Notes: generated by a model from the letters alone, not told the origin. A stretch of DNA of 64,000 nt from Syngnathus acus (GCF_901709675.1 NC_051100.1:5830001-5894000), one strand, 5' to 3'. Shown: positions 11,910 to 22,299, numbered from the stretch's first letter. Numbers and translations are program-made.

Positions 11910-12569
11910 CAGTCTATGCGAGTACTGTTTAGTGCTGTCTCTCCTCCAGGGGTGGGCTTAAATCCTGAAATCCTTCTGCTACAGAACATCAACTTCTGAA
12001 AGCTGGAAGAACATTTTGAAATGGGGCTCCTAGAGTCCTTTAAATGGACTTGGACTGATTTAGCCAGGTCACTGACAGTGTGCGCTCAGTTCCTCACTCA
12101 GTGTCATTGTGCGTGTGACTGGGCTACATTTAGTTGCAAAAGTATTGGAACAGTGCAGAAACGGTGACATATGTTTGTTTGTGAAAATGCTTTGCTACCT
12201 ATTTGGCAGAAAGTTTGTTTTACAAAATGTCAGCCACGGTTTGACTGTTATGAACATATTCAATGTTTTGTTGTTTTTGTTTTAAATGTTTTCATTGTTT
12301 ACTTGTTGAGGATTTATTTACCTTTCTGACCAAATTGTCATGTGACATGTTTCTCAATCTTATTTTTCAAGTCAAGGTGAACTGTAAACAAAACATGGTG
12401 CACTGCACCTTTAGAAAGAAAATTAAGTGTTGTATCTTTTTCATAAACAATTTTGCAGTGTGTGTGTGTGCGTGTGTACGTCACAATAACCTCACAATAA
12501 ATACATGTTTCTATCAGGGTGAAGTCAGTCTTCTATTCTGTTATTAATGCAGCGAAGAATTCAGCCACT

Positions 12570-12725
12570 GTTTGCAAATAATATCCTCAAATTGAATCAT
12601 TGTTGCATGAATTTATGCAAAATATTCATTTCAGGCAGCGCGAGGGTTGAGTGCTTTTAAATTGGAGAGATCATTCATGGCTTCACCTTTTCAGGCGAGA
12701 TAAAGTCGTGTGCAGTAACATTACA
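12570..12725. promoter_or_regulatory. Candidate conserved non-coding block
   Basis: Non-repetitive segment containing ATTGAATCATTGTTGCATGAATTTATGC, written here in parts: TGAATCATTGTTGC (SOX-like ATTGTT) and ATGAATTTATGCAAAATATT. It also has CAGGCAGCGCGAGGG. No coding frame seen. Confidence 0.28.
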
Positions 12726-13688
12726 ATGTCAAGGGAAGGCGGGGGTAGGGCTGTGGGGATCAAAAGAGTGCCATGAGAGACGGGAGGAAGGCAAAAGTAA
12801 TGATGAGAGAAAAGCAGCTGGAGTCAACAAAATCAACACAATTCCAAAGTGGTTGTCAGCACAAAAATATAAAACAAAGGCATAAGAACAAGGACACTCT
12901 TGCATTGGGTCTCGTTCCATCACTTTGCTTGCATCCAAATCTGTGTGTGGGTGTTTGTGTGTGCTTCCGCTTTGACTTGTCTTAAACGTTAGAGGTGTTA
13001 ATAAACCTTGCCGATGATTCACAAAAAAGAAATTGACATGCGCAATCAACATTTGCTGCACAGCCAGATGCAAATGCTCAGTATTTAAAATAAAATGTTG
13101 TATCTGTAAAAACGACCCCGCCCCAAAGAAAATGTTTATTCCTATTATACTTTATAATCGTACTTTTCTCCCAAGTTTCATTTCCTCAAGTACATTTTTA
13201 CCCAGTAAATTTCCCACATTCAATATTTTTTTAGATACAGTCCAGTGTAGGCTACTGTAAATTGTTAAAAATTATTTGGTGGGTGTTTTTTGGTGGTCTT
13301 TGTCCACAATTATTTCACATACAACATGAAATAAGAGGTGTACTGATTTATAAAACCAAAAGGAATCAATCAAATGCTTGACCAGTGCAATCATTTCCTA
13401 GCCAGTGGACCATCAGATAACCTTGAATACAATTTGCATGTTAAGAGTATTTTCTAAACATTGTCCTATGCCCTCTCATTCTGCTTGTTTGTTTTCTTTT
13501 TATTTCTTAATTCTAACATTTCCTACCGCACTTACTCAGAATAAGAGGTCTAATCACCGGTAGAATAAAATTACTTGAAATGAATGCAGAGGCTGGCAAA
13601 TATTTTATGCTAATACAATACAAATTTGAAGTTGAAAATAGCCTTTTTTTTTGTTGTGTGAAAGGTAAGCTGGAGAGTAATGAGGGAG

Positions 13689-13719
13689 GGGTGTGTGTAT
13701 GCGTGTGTGTGTGTGCGTG
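13689..13719. repeat. (TG)n microsatellite
   Basis: Interrupted TG array within a G-rich segment. Confidence 0.8.
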
Positions 13720-13739
13720 GCACGGGATTTGGCAGGGGT

Positions 13740-13960
13740 GTAGGGAGTTGAGTTGGTGGGGGGTTCATCACATGGCCCGGGCCTCACCAAGGGATAGGCT
13801 GTCGCTAGGAGACAGAGGCAGGGAATGGACCAGTGGCAATGATGTATTAACTGGCGAAGGTGGCTGACAGTAATCTTTGTCACTAGATGCAGTGGCTGTC
13901 TAAGTCCTGTCATTTTATGCATCTCATGCAAAACAGATGTACCCGGATACTAGCGGCTCA
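13740..13960. promoter_or_regulatory. Candidate conserved non-coding block
   Basis: Balanced stretch with CATGGCCCGGGCCTCACC (contains GGCCCGGGCC, a 10-bp palindrome), a block of tandem-like GGCTGTCGCTAGGAGACAG, CACTAGATGCAG and TTTATGCATCTCATGC. No protein-like frame. Confidence 0.28.
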
Positions 13961-13991
13961 GGGAGGGAGGGAGGGATTCAGCCAAGATGGA

Positions 13992-14003
13992 GGGGGGGGG
14001 GGG
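13992..14003. repeat. G12 homopolymer
   Basis: Run of 12 G after a purine-rich GGAGGGAGGGAGGG stretch; together a G-quadruplex-prone segment. Confidence 0.8.
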
Positions 14004-14389
14004 TAAAAGAATCATTATACGGCGAGAGGTTGGAAGGCCTGTCACAAAGAATTCCATTATTTTTCATCCCGTATTGAGAAGCTGGATTGTGCCCATTGTA
14101 TTTTTTTTTCTTACCACCATAAGCCTCTAAATAATTTGGGAACTTTCCAGGAAATAAGTTTTCCTTTCGCTCTGCTCATTATACAGAGTTCAGGGCAGAG
14201 GTGCTCAATCACCCTGGCTGAAGGAAACGTTTACACGTCGAAAGATACACTTCCACTATTTTTCTGTCCTCCCATCTGCTCTCAATCCTTCTTTTGAAAC
14301 CATTTTTCTTTCTAACCACTTACACCTTGATTTTAATTTCAGGTGGTCACTACCTCATGTATTGTATGTTGTCAACCTGTCTTCTATTA

Positions 14390-16774
14390 GACTTAGACTT
14401 AGACTTAGACAGAACTTTATTGTCATTTTGTCAACACTAGGTGTGTACAAAACGAAATTTCGTTGCATACGGCTTTCAGCAATGTAGAGGTATTTCGGCT
14501 GGTTAAAAAAAGTGACATTCTATATAAAAATATGAGATAAGATAATTATAAAGTACAAAGTGCAGCAGTGATAAAGTATGTGAACAGTGCAGGAGACAAA
14601 AACAGTATTTACAAGTGTGCAGAGGAATGCTACGTTTGAATGTTCAGCAGTCTGACGACAGCAGGGAAAAAACTATTGCAGAACCTGGTGGACCTGCAGC
14701 GGATGCTGCGAAACCTCTTCCCAGAGGGCAGCAGGGAGAACAGACCATGGTGGGGGTGTGATGGGTCACTGATAATATTTCGGGCTCGGGACACGCAGCG
14801 CTGGGATGACAAGTCCTGAATGGAGGGAAGAGGAGCCCCGATGATCCTCTCTGCTGTCCTCACCACTCTCCTCAGGTTCTTCCAATCGGAGGCGCTGCAA
14901 CCTCCACACCACACCGAGAGACAGCTTGTCAGAATGCTCTCTATGGTGCTTCGGTAGAACGTCCTCATGATGGGTGGGGGCAGGTGGGCTCTCCTCATCC
15001 TCCGCAGGAAGTACAAGCGCTTCTGTGCCCTCTTGACCAGTGTTGTGGTGTTCACAGTCCAGGTGAGGTCGTCTGTGATGTGGACTCCCAGGAATTTAGT
15101 GCTGCTGACCACCTCCACAGCTGAGCTGTTGATGATCAGTGGAGCGTGGTGAGGCTGGTTCTTCCTGAAGTCGACGATGATCTCCTTCGTCTTCTCCACA
15201 TTCAGGATCAGGCTATTTTCTCTGCACCAGCCCACCAACTGCTCCACCTCCTCTCTGTAGTCCAGGTCGTTGTTGTCCCTGATGAGGCCCACCACCGTTG
15301 TGTCGTCTGCAAACTTCACGATGTGATTGGTGGTGAACCTGGGGGCGCAGTCGTGTGTCATCAGGGTGAACAGCAGGGGGCTCAGGACGCAGCCCTGAGG
15401 GGAGCCTGTGCTGAGGGTGATGACATCGGAGGTGTTCTGTCCGACCCGGACTGACTGAGGTCTGTTGGTGAGGAAGTCTAGCAGCCAGTTCCGAAGGGGG
15501 GTGCTGAAGCCCAGGTGTTCCAGTTTTTCCACCAGATGTTGTGGAATGATGGTATTAAACGCTGAGCTGAAGTCCAGGAACAGCAACCGCACGTGGGTGT
15601 TCCTCTCCTCCAGGTGAGCCAGGCTCAGGTGAAGAACGGAGGAGATGGCATCCTCAGTGGAGCGGTTCTGCCGGTAGGCAAACTGGAACGGATCGAATGT
15701 TGGGGGGAGTCTGGAGACGATGTGATCTTTGAGCAGCCTTTCGAAGCACTTCATCATGATGGGAGTCAGTGCCACAGGTCTGTAGTCATTCCATGAGGTG
15801 ATTTGAGGTTTCTTCGGCACCGGAATGATGGAGGCAGCCTTGAAGCACACTGGCACTTTGGCTTGGTCCAGCGAGATGTTAAAAATGTCTGTGATGACAC
15901 CAGCCAGCTGGCCTGCACATTCCTTGAACACCCGCCCAGGTATGTTGTCGGGGCCTGGGGCCTTACGTGGGTTGACTCTTCTCAGAGTCTTCCACACGTC
16001 GGCTGAGTCAAGGCAGAGGACCTCCTCTTCCTGGTGGGGAACAGTTTTAACTGCCGGAGTGCTGTTTAGTGCCTCAAAACGCCCAAAGAAGTTATTTAGA
16101 CCATTTAGGAAGTCAGCATCAACCTCACCCACCGGGGGGGAGGGTGAGTTGTAGTCCGTGATCGCCCGTATGCCTTGCCACATACTCCTGGTGTTATTGG
16201 CGTCGTGGAAAAAATCCTGAATTTTCCGACTGTGGCTTCGCTTCGCTAGCCTGATGGCACGGTTCAAGTTGGCTCTCGCTGTCCTCAGTGCCTCCTTGTC
16301 GCCAGACTTGAAGGCTGAGTTCCGTGCTCGCAGCGTATGACGTACATCCTCAGTCATCCAGGGTCGTTGGTTGGCTCGGGTGATGATGTTCTTAGTGGTG
16401 CTGACGTCCTCGGAGCATTTGTTGATGTAGGCTGACACAGTCATGGCGTACTCATCAATGTTGATCTGATTGTCATATGTTGCTGCTGATTTGAACATGT
16501 CCCAGTCAGAGCACTCAAAGCAGTCCTGGAGTGCCTCCATGGCCCCCTCAGACCACACCCTCACCTGCTTCACTGTGGGTTTTGCTCTGATCAGCAGGGG
16601 CCTGTATGCAGGGGTTAGCATAACAGATAGGTGGTCTGAAGAGCCGAGGTGGGGGCGGGGGGCTGCTCTGAATGCATCCTTTATATTGGTGTAAACCAAG
16701 TCCAGAGTGTTCTCTCCCCGAGTTGGAAAATCCACGTGTTGGTAAAAATGAGGGAGAATAGTCTTCATGCTAGC
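14390..16774 (-). mobile_element. 5'-truncated CR1/L2-type LINE, young copy
   Basis: Seen: a 712-codon uninterrupted reverse transcriptase frame on the minus strand, a 3' UTR of about 220 nt, a 14-bp perfect palindrome AACGAAATTTCGTT (14451-14464), TGACAATAAAG (14415-14425 on the minus strand) and a TCTAAG hexamer tail (about 14390-14411). A matching hexamer CTATTA sits on both sides (14384-14389 and 16775-16780) and is a likely short target-site duplication. Family knowledge: L2/CR1-clade elements end in short tandem repeats instead of poly(A) and are usually 5'-truncated. The undamaged frame means the insertion is recent. It lies antisense to the candidate exons at 20.6-21.0 kb. Confidence 0.88.
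14630..16768 (-). CDS. LINE ORF2 remnant: end of endonuclease plus complete reverse transcriptase
   Basis: The product copies the element's RNA at a nicked chromosomal target (target-primed reverse transcription). Domains by residue: 1-50 is only the end of the apurinic-like endonuclease, kept as LGSSDHLSV (SDH at 44-46); about 60-230 is a basic linker; about 250-510 is the reverse transcriptase with PGPDNIP (271-277), DFSSAFNTI (palm motif A), STGSPQGCVLSPLLF (motif B) and the catalytic FADD (486-489); KFLGVHITDDLTW follows. The carboxyl third is the LINE C-terminal region with LLPSGKRFRSIR. The frame ends in TAG at 14630-14632. The Met at 16768 is not a native start: the protein is cut at the 5' truncation, which removes most of the endonuclease, and TAG lies three codons upstream. 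Intact reverse transcriptase but a missing endonuclease makes autonomous activity unlikely. The RT assignment is certain; clade L2 is likely. Confidence 0.93.
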   Translation of the reverse strand: MKTILPHFYQHVDFPTRGENTLDLVYTNIKDAFRAAPRPHLGSSDHLSVMLTPAYRPLLIRAKPTVKQVRVWSEGAMEALQDCFECSDWDMFKSAATYDNQINIDEYAMTVSAYINKCSEDVSTTKNIITRANQRPWMTEDVRHTLRARNSAFKSGDKEALRTARANLNRAIRLAKRSHSRKIQDFFHDANNTRSMWQGIRAITDYNSPSPPVGEVDADFLNGLNNFFGRFEALNSTPAVKTVPHQEEEVLCLDSADVWKTLRRVNPRKAPGPDNIPGRVFKECAGQLAGVITDIFNISLDQAKVPVCFKAASIIPVPKKPQITSWNDYRPVALTPIMMKCFERLLKDHIVSRLPPTFDPFQFAYRQNRSTEDAISSVLHLSLAHLEERNTHVRLLFLDFSSAFNTIIPQHLVEKLEHLGFSTPLRNWLLDFLTNRPQSVRVGQNTSDVITLSTGSPQGCVLSPLLFTLMTHDCAPRFTTNHIVKFADDTTVVGLIRDNNDLDYREEVEQLVGWCRENSLILNVEKTKEIIVDFRKNQPHHAPLIINSSAVEVVSSTKFLGVHITDDLTWTVNTTTLVKRAQKRLYFLRRMRRAHLPPPIMRTFYRSTIESILTSCLSVWCGGCSASDWKNLRRVVRTAERIIGAPLPSIQDLSSQRCVSRARNIISDPSHPHHGLFSLLPSGKRFRSIRCRSTRFCNSFFPAVVRLLNIQT

Positions 16775-17879
16775 CTATTAATCTCCTCTCTTTGATTGTT
16801 CCATTCCCTTTTATGACCTCATTTTAATACTTTATCCGACTAGGCCTTCTCTGCCTCCCTTGAAAATTCGATTGGAATCTTACTATGCATGTCCTTAGTG
16901 AATACTGAATGCATAAAAATAGATCAATTTTTTGTCAATAATTCATCTTTTGCACAAATATGACCACATAGCGCCATTTTTTATGAAAATCCAAATTCGG
17001 CTTCTATTCCTATTACTGCAAATGCAACAGTGTGCTTGATATATTGCAAAAAGTTTGATGCCTGAATTAATTTCTGTCACTAAATTTGTGTTTTTAGACA
17101 GAATAACACAATTAGAATTTTCTAATTCTATCGCATACATATATAATGGGAATACCAAAGATCACCAGTGATTAAATATGTTATAATGAACATTTTATTA
17201 ATACAGTTAATTTCACAGAGCGGAAACTGAGGCACCCCCTCAGTCACCAGAGACTCATCGCTTATTGCACTACATAAAGCCCACTCTTTAAATTCTCCCT
17301 TTTTCTTTTACACAAAAGTGAAATTGTAGCTGTATCTTAATTGCATATCTATTTGCTGCTGAGATGCACATCTCATATTAACGACTCTGTATATAGTGCA
17401 TGTAGACAGCAGCAGAAGGACGATATCTTTTTATCTACCTGCAATAAAACTCACCCTCTGTTCAGGCTATGAATAACACTTATACGGCGGCCACCTCCTT
17501 TCTTTGCATAGGAAAGGGGGGTTAGGGGTTAGGCTTAGGCCGGCCATCTAAAAACAAACTCTGACATAATTGCTACGTATAAGCATGTTACAGACAGAAT
17601 CACATTTTCGACTTTTGGTCTTTAGGAATTCACATTCCCAGTCTTCACCTTCTCGTCATCTTCACCATGTTTCTTCTTCTGGTTGAAGGGACAAAGCATG
17701 TAAAAAAAAAGAGGGAGAGGGTAAGATGCTTGCAAAGATGGATGAGGTCCCAGTCTGACCAAGAGCAAATTGACTTTATGCTGCATGTTGGCGTGGAGTG
17801 GAGTGGATAGCTGAGGTGGTATTATTCAAAACAGAGCTTCTTTTTTGGTGACCATTATGCATGCACACCTGATCAGTAT

Positions 17880-17995
17880 GTCACTTTGGCCTCCCTGAAT
17901 TTCATGATGGAATGGCCCAATTTACCTCTTTCACCTGCCGCCGCACACAGAGGCCCAGAGCACATCGTCAAGTCCACACTCACTCTACTGTATTA
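17880..17995. promoter_or_regulatory. Candidate conserved non-coding block
   Basis: Balanced segment with GAATTTCATGATGGAATGG and CACCTGCCGCCGCACACAG (an E-box CACCTG). It stands out from the CA repeats just downstream. Confidence 0.22.
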
Positions 17996-18051
17996 CATCA
18001 CACACACAAACTGGAGTGGAAGTGGGAGGATAGAGTTGAGAGTATCTGATC

Positions 18052-18091
18052 ATACACACACACACACACACACACGCACACATACACACAC
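18052..18091. repeat. (CA)n microsatellite
   Basis: About 20 CA units with two single-base interruptions. Confidence 0.9.
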
Positions 18092-18256
18092 TCTTGACGT
18101 GTGTATCTGCATCTGGACTATACAACCATCACATGACATAGTCTTTCTTTCTGTAGAGTCAAACACACACAGACAGACACACACTTGCACAAAAAATGGA
18201 TCTCCCACACAGTCTCCTATCTGTGTCAGTCGTTAGTGAGTCAAAATTGAATAAAT

Positions 18257-18258
<2 letters not shown>

Positions 18259-18327
<69 letters not shown>

Positions 18328-18345
18328 GCTCCCCCCCCCCCCCCC
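18259..18345. repeat. (CT)32 microsatellite followed by C15
   Basis: Pure CT from 18259 to 18322 (32 units), then TTCTTGCT and an uninterrupted C15 at 18331-18345. The whole 87-bp strand is almost pure pyrimidine, so it is triplex- and i-motif-prone. Confidence 0.95.
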
Positions 18346-18803
18346 AGACAATACTCTTCCAGTCTTATATCTTCTCTTATGAATGTTTGACCAAGTGTTG
18401 ATGATCTCCAACCTGTCTCTCCATTACCTGTTTTTCAGGTATCCCAGGAAATTTGGTAGCTGAACATACTTTACGAGAAATTCCGCCGGCACTTCGTACC
18501 AGAAATGGTCATCGGGTTCTCCTCACTCCTCACCATCTTTAGCAAGAATAAAAGCTGGTGTCAGGAAAAGTGAGCAGATGAAGAGATTAAAAGTGATGGA
18601 GGGACAGGACAGTGTAGGAAAAGAGCATGAAGATGAACTATGAAGGGAAGGGGCGGAAAAGGAAGAATAAGAGACAAGAAGGTGAAATGGATGGAGAGCG
18701 AGAGGTGAATTCAAGTCTGGTGGATCCTTCAAGATATTTACGGCTTTCAATTCAACCCGGCCAGCTGGGGAGAACAGGTGGACCAAACAGGTCATCTCAT
18801 TAA

Positions 18804-18934
18804 AACACACACACGCACACACACATCCTCACACACATGCACACGCGATTGTTCTGTTTTATTTTTTTTCAATTTTTCAATACCCTGGCCATAAGCCTCG
18901 TGCCCCACCCATGTGTGTGCGCGTGTGTGTGTGT
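18804..18934. repeat. CA tract and TG tract in opposed sense
   Basis: Interrupted CA units (18804-18846) and TG units (18911-18934) flank a short T-rich stretch. Complementary arms could pair. Confidence 0.8.
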
Positions 18935-19019
18935 TTGAATGCTTTTACAAGGGTTAAAAATACATGACAGAGGAAGAAAAGAGAGATGGTGTGTTTGTGT
19001 CCATTAATCATCACTGTGC

Positions 19020-19641
19020 TGGAGGCCAAGACCTTTGTACCAACCCATCATGACTACTTTTTACCGCGGCACCATTGAGAGCGTCCTCTCCAGCTGTATT
19101 GCTGTCTGGGGTGGCAGCTGCACTGACCAAGACTTGAAGGCCCTGCAGCGCATTGTGAAAACGGCTAGTAAGACTATTGGTGCTTCTCTCCCCTCCTTGA
19201 AGGACATTTACACCTCCCATCTCACTCGCAAGGCGACCAAGATTGTGAGTGATGTGAGTCACCCCGCTCACTCTTTGTTTGAACTTCTGCCCTCTGGGAG
19301 GCGGTACAGGAGCCTGCGCTCCCGCACCACCAGACTTTCCAACAGCTTCGTACTCCAGGCTGTTAGGATCCTGAACTCGCTCCCCCTTTCAGCGTAGCGT
19401 CCTGTTCTTGCTGTATGCTCACTGGCTTGGTTTTGCCCCTCATATTCAATGGGTTATTGGTCTGTTTTTATTCATCGCTCGTTTTATTTTATTTATTATT
19501 TATTTCTTCTTGTTTTTGTTTTGTGTCGCCTACTTGTATGTCTCGTCACCGTGGGATGGAGGAAACGGAATTTCGGTTTCTTTGTGTGTCTTGACATATG
19601 AAGGGATTGACAATAAAGCTGACTTTTGACTTTGACTTTGA
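19020..19641 (+). mobile_element. CR1/L2-type LINE 3' fragment, second family
   Basis: Seen: the plus strand carries the last about 115 codons of a LINE reverse transcriptase, a 3' UTR of about 220 nt with a near-palindrome GAAACGGAATTTCGGTTTC (19562-19580), TGACAATAAAG (19608-19618) and a tail built from TTGACT/TTTGAC units to about 19641. The reading frame can be followed upstream to about 19020 with a small indel. The protein differs at many residues from the minus-strand LINE at 14.4-16.8 kb, so it is another family, yet the 3'-end layout is the same. No clear target-site duplication was found. Confidence 0.85.
19035..19397 (+). pseudogene. LINE reverse transcriptase C-terminal fragment
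   Basis: Seen: an open frame of 120 codons with TTFYRGTIESVLSSC, IVKTASKTIGASLPSL, HPAHSLFELLPSGRRYRSLR and RLSNSFVLQAVRILNS, then TAG. These are the conserved C-terminal blocks (after the RT palm) of CR1/L2 LINE ORF2. All catalytic RT and endonuclease residues are missing, so it is a dead 5'-truncated piece. The Met used is internal to the ancestral protein. Lack of stops suggests moderate age at most. Confidence 0.88.
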
Positions 19642-20616
19642 TAACACAGCAGACCACACAAACCTCTGTGCAAGCACATCTTCATCATTATGGACAGAGA
19701 AGAAGAGTTTTAGCTATCGCGCCACATGATTCAATTCTGAAAAAGAAGCATAATATATTGTACAGTTGAATATTTGTTTAATGTGCTTTACTGTTTAATC
19801 TACAGTATGTAAAAAGTTGGCATTGATACCCTGGTAACTCATAACAAGAATCTTCTCACCTGGAGAAGTTTTATATTTTCATATTCCCCAAGGTCTGTAT
19901 ATTTCACAGTTTTCCGACACTGTATTCTAACATCTGCACCATTCTCTATTAAAACCACGGGGTAAAGGTGTGATCTTGTGAAATGTCCATAAATCCCGAG
20001 CATTTAAAGTTTTTAAATACAGTAGTAGTTGTTTCATTAAGATGTGCGCACCTCTCCAAATCTATTCATAGGTGAGGCTGTGACAGTGTGAAAGGTGTGA
20101 ATGTGCCCCAGTATCACCTCACCTCACCACACCCAGCAAGCCAACACCCTGAGGGTGACAGCTCGGGTGTCAAAGGCTGGTAATTGGTGGCGGGTTAAGG
20201 TGTAAACCGGGTGACGGTGGCAACTATAATCTCCCAGCTGGTGGCGTGAGCGGAAGGGAGGAAGAGGAGGAGGAGGATGAAGAGTTGCAATGACAGGGCA
20301 TAAGACCATCACACCCTTGTCTGCCCGAATGAAAGTGTGTCCATACATCTCAATGTACTGTAAGCTATATGTGGAACCTCAAAGGTCAATCACAATTCAT
20401 TCCAGATCAAGTTCAATTTGTTTGCATTGTGATGAAAGTGTTTTTCCCCATCAAAATTAATGTTCGTTTAAATAAATAATTCTAATTTTATAATGTATTT
20501 ATTTTTATTATTTATTTTTATTTAAATTATTATATATTTTTAGTTTATTTGAATTTAAATAATTTATAATGCGGTTGAACTGCCACCATCATAAAACCTT
20601 TATTTTGTCTTTACAG

Positions 20617-20793
20617 GCAATGATTGAGGCGACATCTTTGAACCATTACCTAAAACGAATTGAATTACTGAAAGTCATGAAAACAAGAACAAACTGTCTT
20701 AGCGTAACTGATGAATGGCAGAGCTGTAATATGAAAGATGAGTTGAACTTCACTGACCTGAGAGTTCCAAATCAACTTAAGACAGTTTCCATG
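20617..20793 (+). CDS. Candidate penultimate coding exon of an unrecognised protein
   Basis: Seen: a strong acceptor (ATTTTGTCTTTACAG before 20617), 59 whole codons without a stop, and a donor GTAAAA at 20794. The encoded segment begins AMIEATSLNHYLKRIELLK and includes TDEWQSCNMKDELNFTDLR. It is mixed, charged and free of low complexity, unlike chance frames nearby. It joins in phase 0 to the block at 20872-21000 across a 78-bp intron, the usual size of a short teleost intron. I do not recognise the protein. No membrane segment, signal peptide or catalytic motif is seen; the first part (about 20 residues) could form an amphipathic helix. Upstream exons were not found with confidence within this window. 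An alternative is a chance pair of splice-like sites. Confidence 0.55.
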
Positions 20794-20871
20794 GTAAAAT
20801 AAAAACTCAAAAAATATACTTGTTGAATGTCTATTAAAGATGTACATGCCTTGACTCATTTTTCTCTACAG
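20794..20871 (+). other. Candidate 78-bp GT-AG intron
   Basis: Begins GTAAAATAAA and ends TGACTCATTTTTCTCTACAG, with TTGACTC about 27 bp from the end as a possible branch site and a pyrimidine tract before the AG. It carries stop codons in the flanking frame (TAA at 20800-20802), so it must be removed for the two exons to join. Confidence 0.52.
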
Positions 20872-21000
20872 GAAGGATTCCTAAATGACTTGCCCAAAGT
20901 CATGTCACATTATGCACCATATGACCATGTACACTTAAACCCTGCTGCAGTGTCCACCAACAAGCAGGAGACGTTCTATGAACCATCACTTTCCATTTAG
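20872..21000 (+). CDS. Candidate terminal coding exon, same unrecognised protein
   Basis: Seen: after the acceptor, 42 codons and TAG at 20998-21000, in phase 0 with the exon at 20617-20793. The segment starts EGFLNDLPKVMSHYAPYDHV and ends KQETFYEPSLSI. Together the two exons give a 101-residue carboxyl end. No domain is recognised. Possible poly(A) signals downstream are ATTAAA (21731-21736) and AATAAA (22031-22036), both rather distant. The exon is too short and lacks a suitable Met to stand out as an open frame by itself. Confidence 0.55.
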   Translation, partial: EGFLNDLPKVMSHYAPYDHVHLNPAAVSTNKQETFYEPSLSI

Positions 21001-22299
21001 ATGACATTAGGAAATGCGTGTGTTTGTGTGCGTGCGTGTATGAGAAGTGTGGGGCATATTTCTCAACCAGAGCATAGATCCTTGGCATTGCATTAGTGCC
21101 AAACCAAATTACCCTCCTGCCCATCTGCTGCCCTCAGCCCAAGCCCCACACTCATGCACACACACAGACACACAAAGAACAACAACCGTGATGATGAAAT
21201 ACTTTGACAGTCTAGCATGCCCTGTCCCTAAAGCCATTGCTTATCGTTCCTTCAGGTGATGTGTGGATCAATACCGAAATATCAATACCTACGAAACCAG
21301 AACTTTATGCTCTTCTCAACTCAAAATAGTGATACATTTGACCCAAATTTTTCAAGTTTGCCTTTAATAGGACCACAGTGGAAAGTGAACAGCCTATCTT
21401 CTCAAAATGATACACGTTTGGGTTGAACGTCTTTTTCCGTTTGAGAAATCTACGCCACGAGTGGGCGATACAGTTTTTCTTGATAAACCTAATATTTTTC
21501 CTTCTGAGCACCCCATGTCCTCTTTACAACAAAGATTACATACAAATACTGTAAGCCTTGTATAAATGAGTTATACAGTGTATTTTTTGTCAATTTGACT
21601 TAATATATCAGAGGTTGTACGTTACAGTTCCTCTGGATAATTTCCTTTCCCCCTGTCTAATGTAATTTTGATTTTCATATGAATGGTATTTACTCATGGG
21701 TCATTGATGCACACAGAAATGTTTGCAATGATTAAAAAAGCTTATTTAATCTTGTGACCTTTTGGATGTGTAGAAGAACACAGGTCATTAATTAACATTA
21801 GATCCTGACTGATCCTTTGGTTGTGTCAGGAGACATAAATAATCAATGAAGGTACGTATGCTGCTGTGCGTCATGGGTACATGTGCACACTTCTCTCTCG
21901 AGGTATCATTGATCCTCCTTTCTGCAACAGGAGATTGCTACAGTTGTTTAAAAAGTATTCAAAGTCGACAGTGTACATACGTGCTCATTTGTGTTTGAAT
22001 GAGAAGGACAAAACACTTTTATGTTCAACCAATAAATCATTGGAAAAAAAAGTAATTATGGAGGTGTATACCAATTTTTGCTTATTGCACAAAATATGTA
22101 TTTTTATGTACATATGCGTGTGTGGAGGTGGTGGGGGGTATGACAGTTGCCATAACTAATTTCAATCATTAAAAGTGAAAATAATCACAAACTCACAACA
22201 CCACTTTGCACAGCTATGGTTAATTTATATTATAGGATTATCGGATTAAATTAAATGATTCTTCTCTGTATGACTCCTGCGCTCTGCCATAAAGACAAA

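Noticed and set aside
12130-12160. DNA transposon end (GCAAAAGTATTGGAACAG)
   Set aside because: The words resemble a known fish transposon end (a similar GGCAAAAGTATTTGAA is at 23970), but no opposite inverted repeat or transposase was found, and the similarity stops after about 30 bp.
14322-14390. Exon after the strong acceptor TTGATTTTAATTTCAG at about 14341, cut by the LINE
   Set aside because: No frame continues beyond the LINE on the far side and no donor is present; a lone acceptor-like motif is common in T-rich DNA.
14967-16694. Several plus-strand frames of 60-110 codons
   Set aside because: Antisense shadows of the minus-strand LINE reverse transcriptase.
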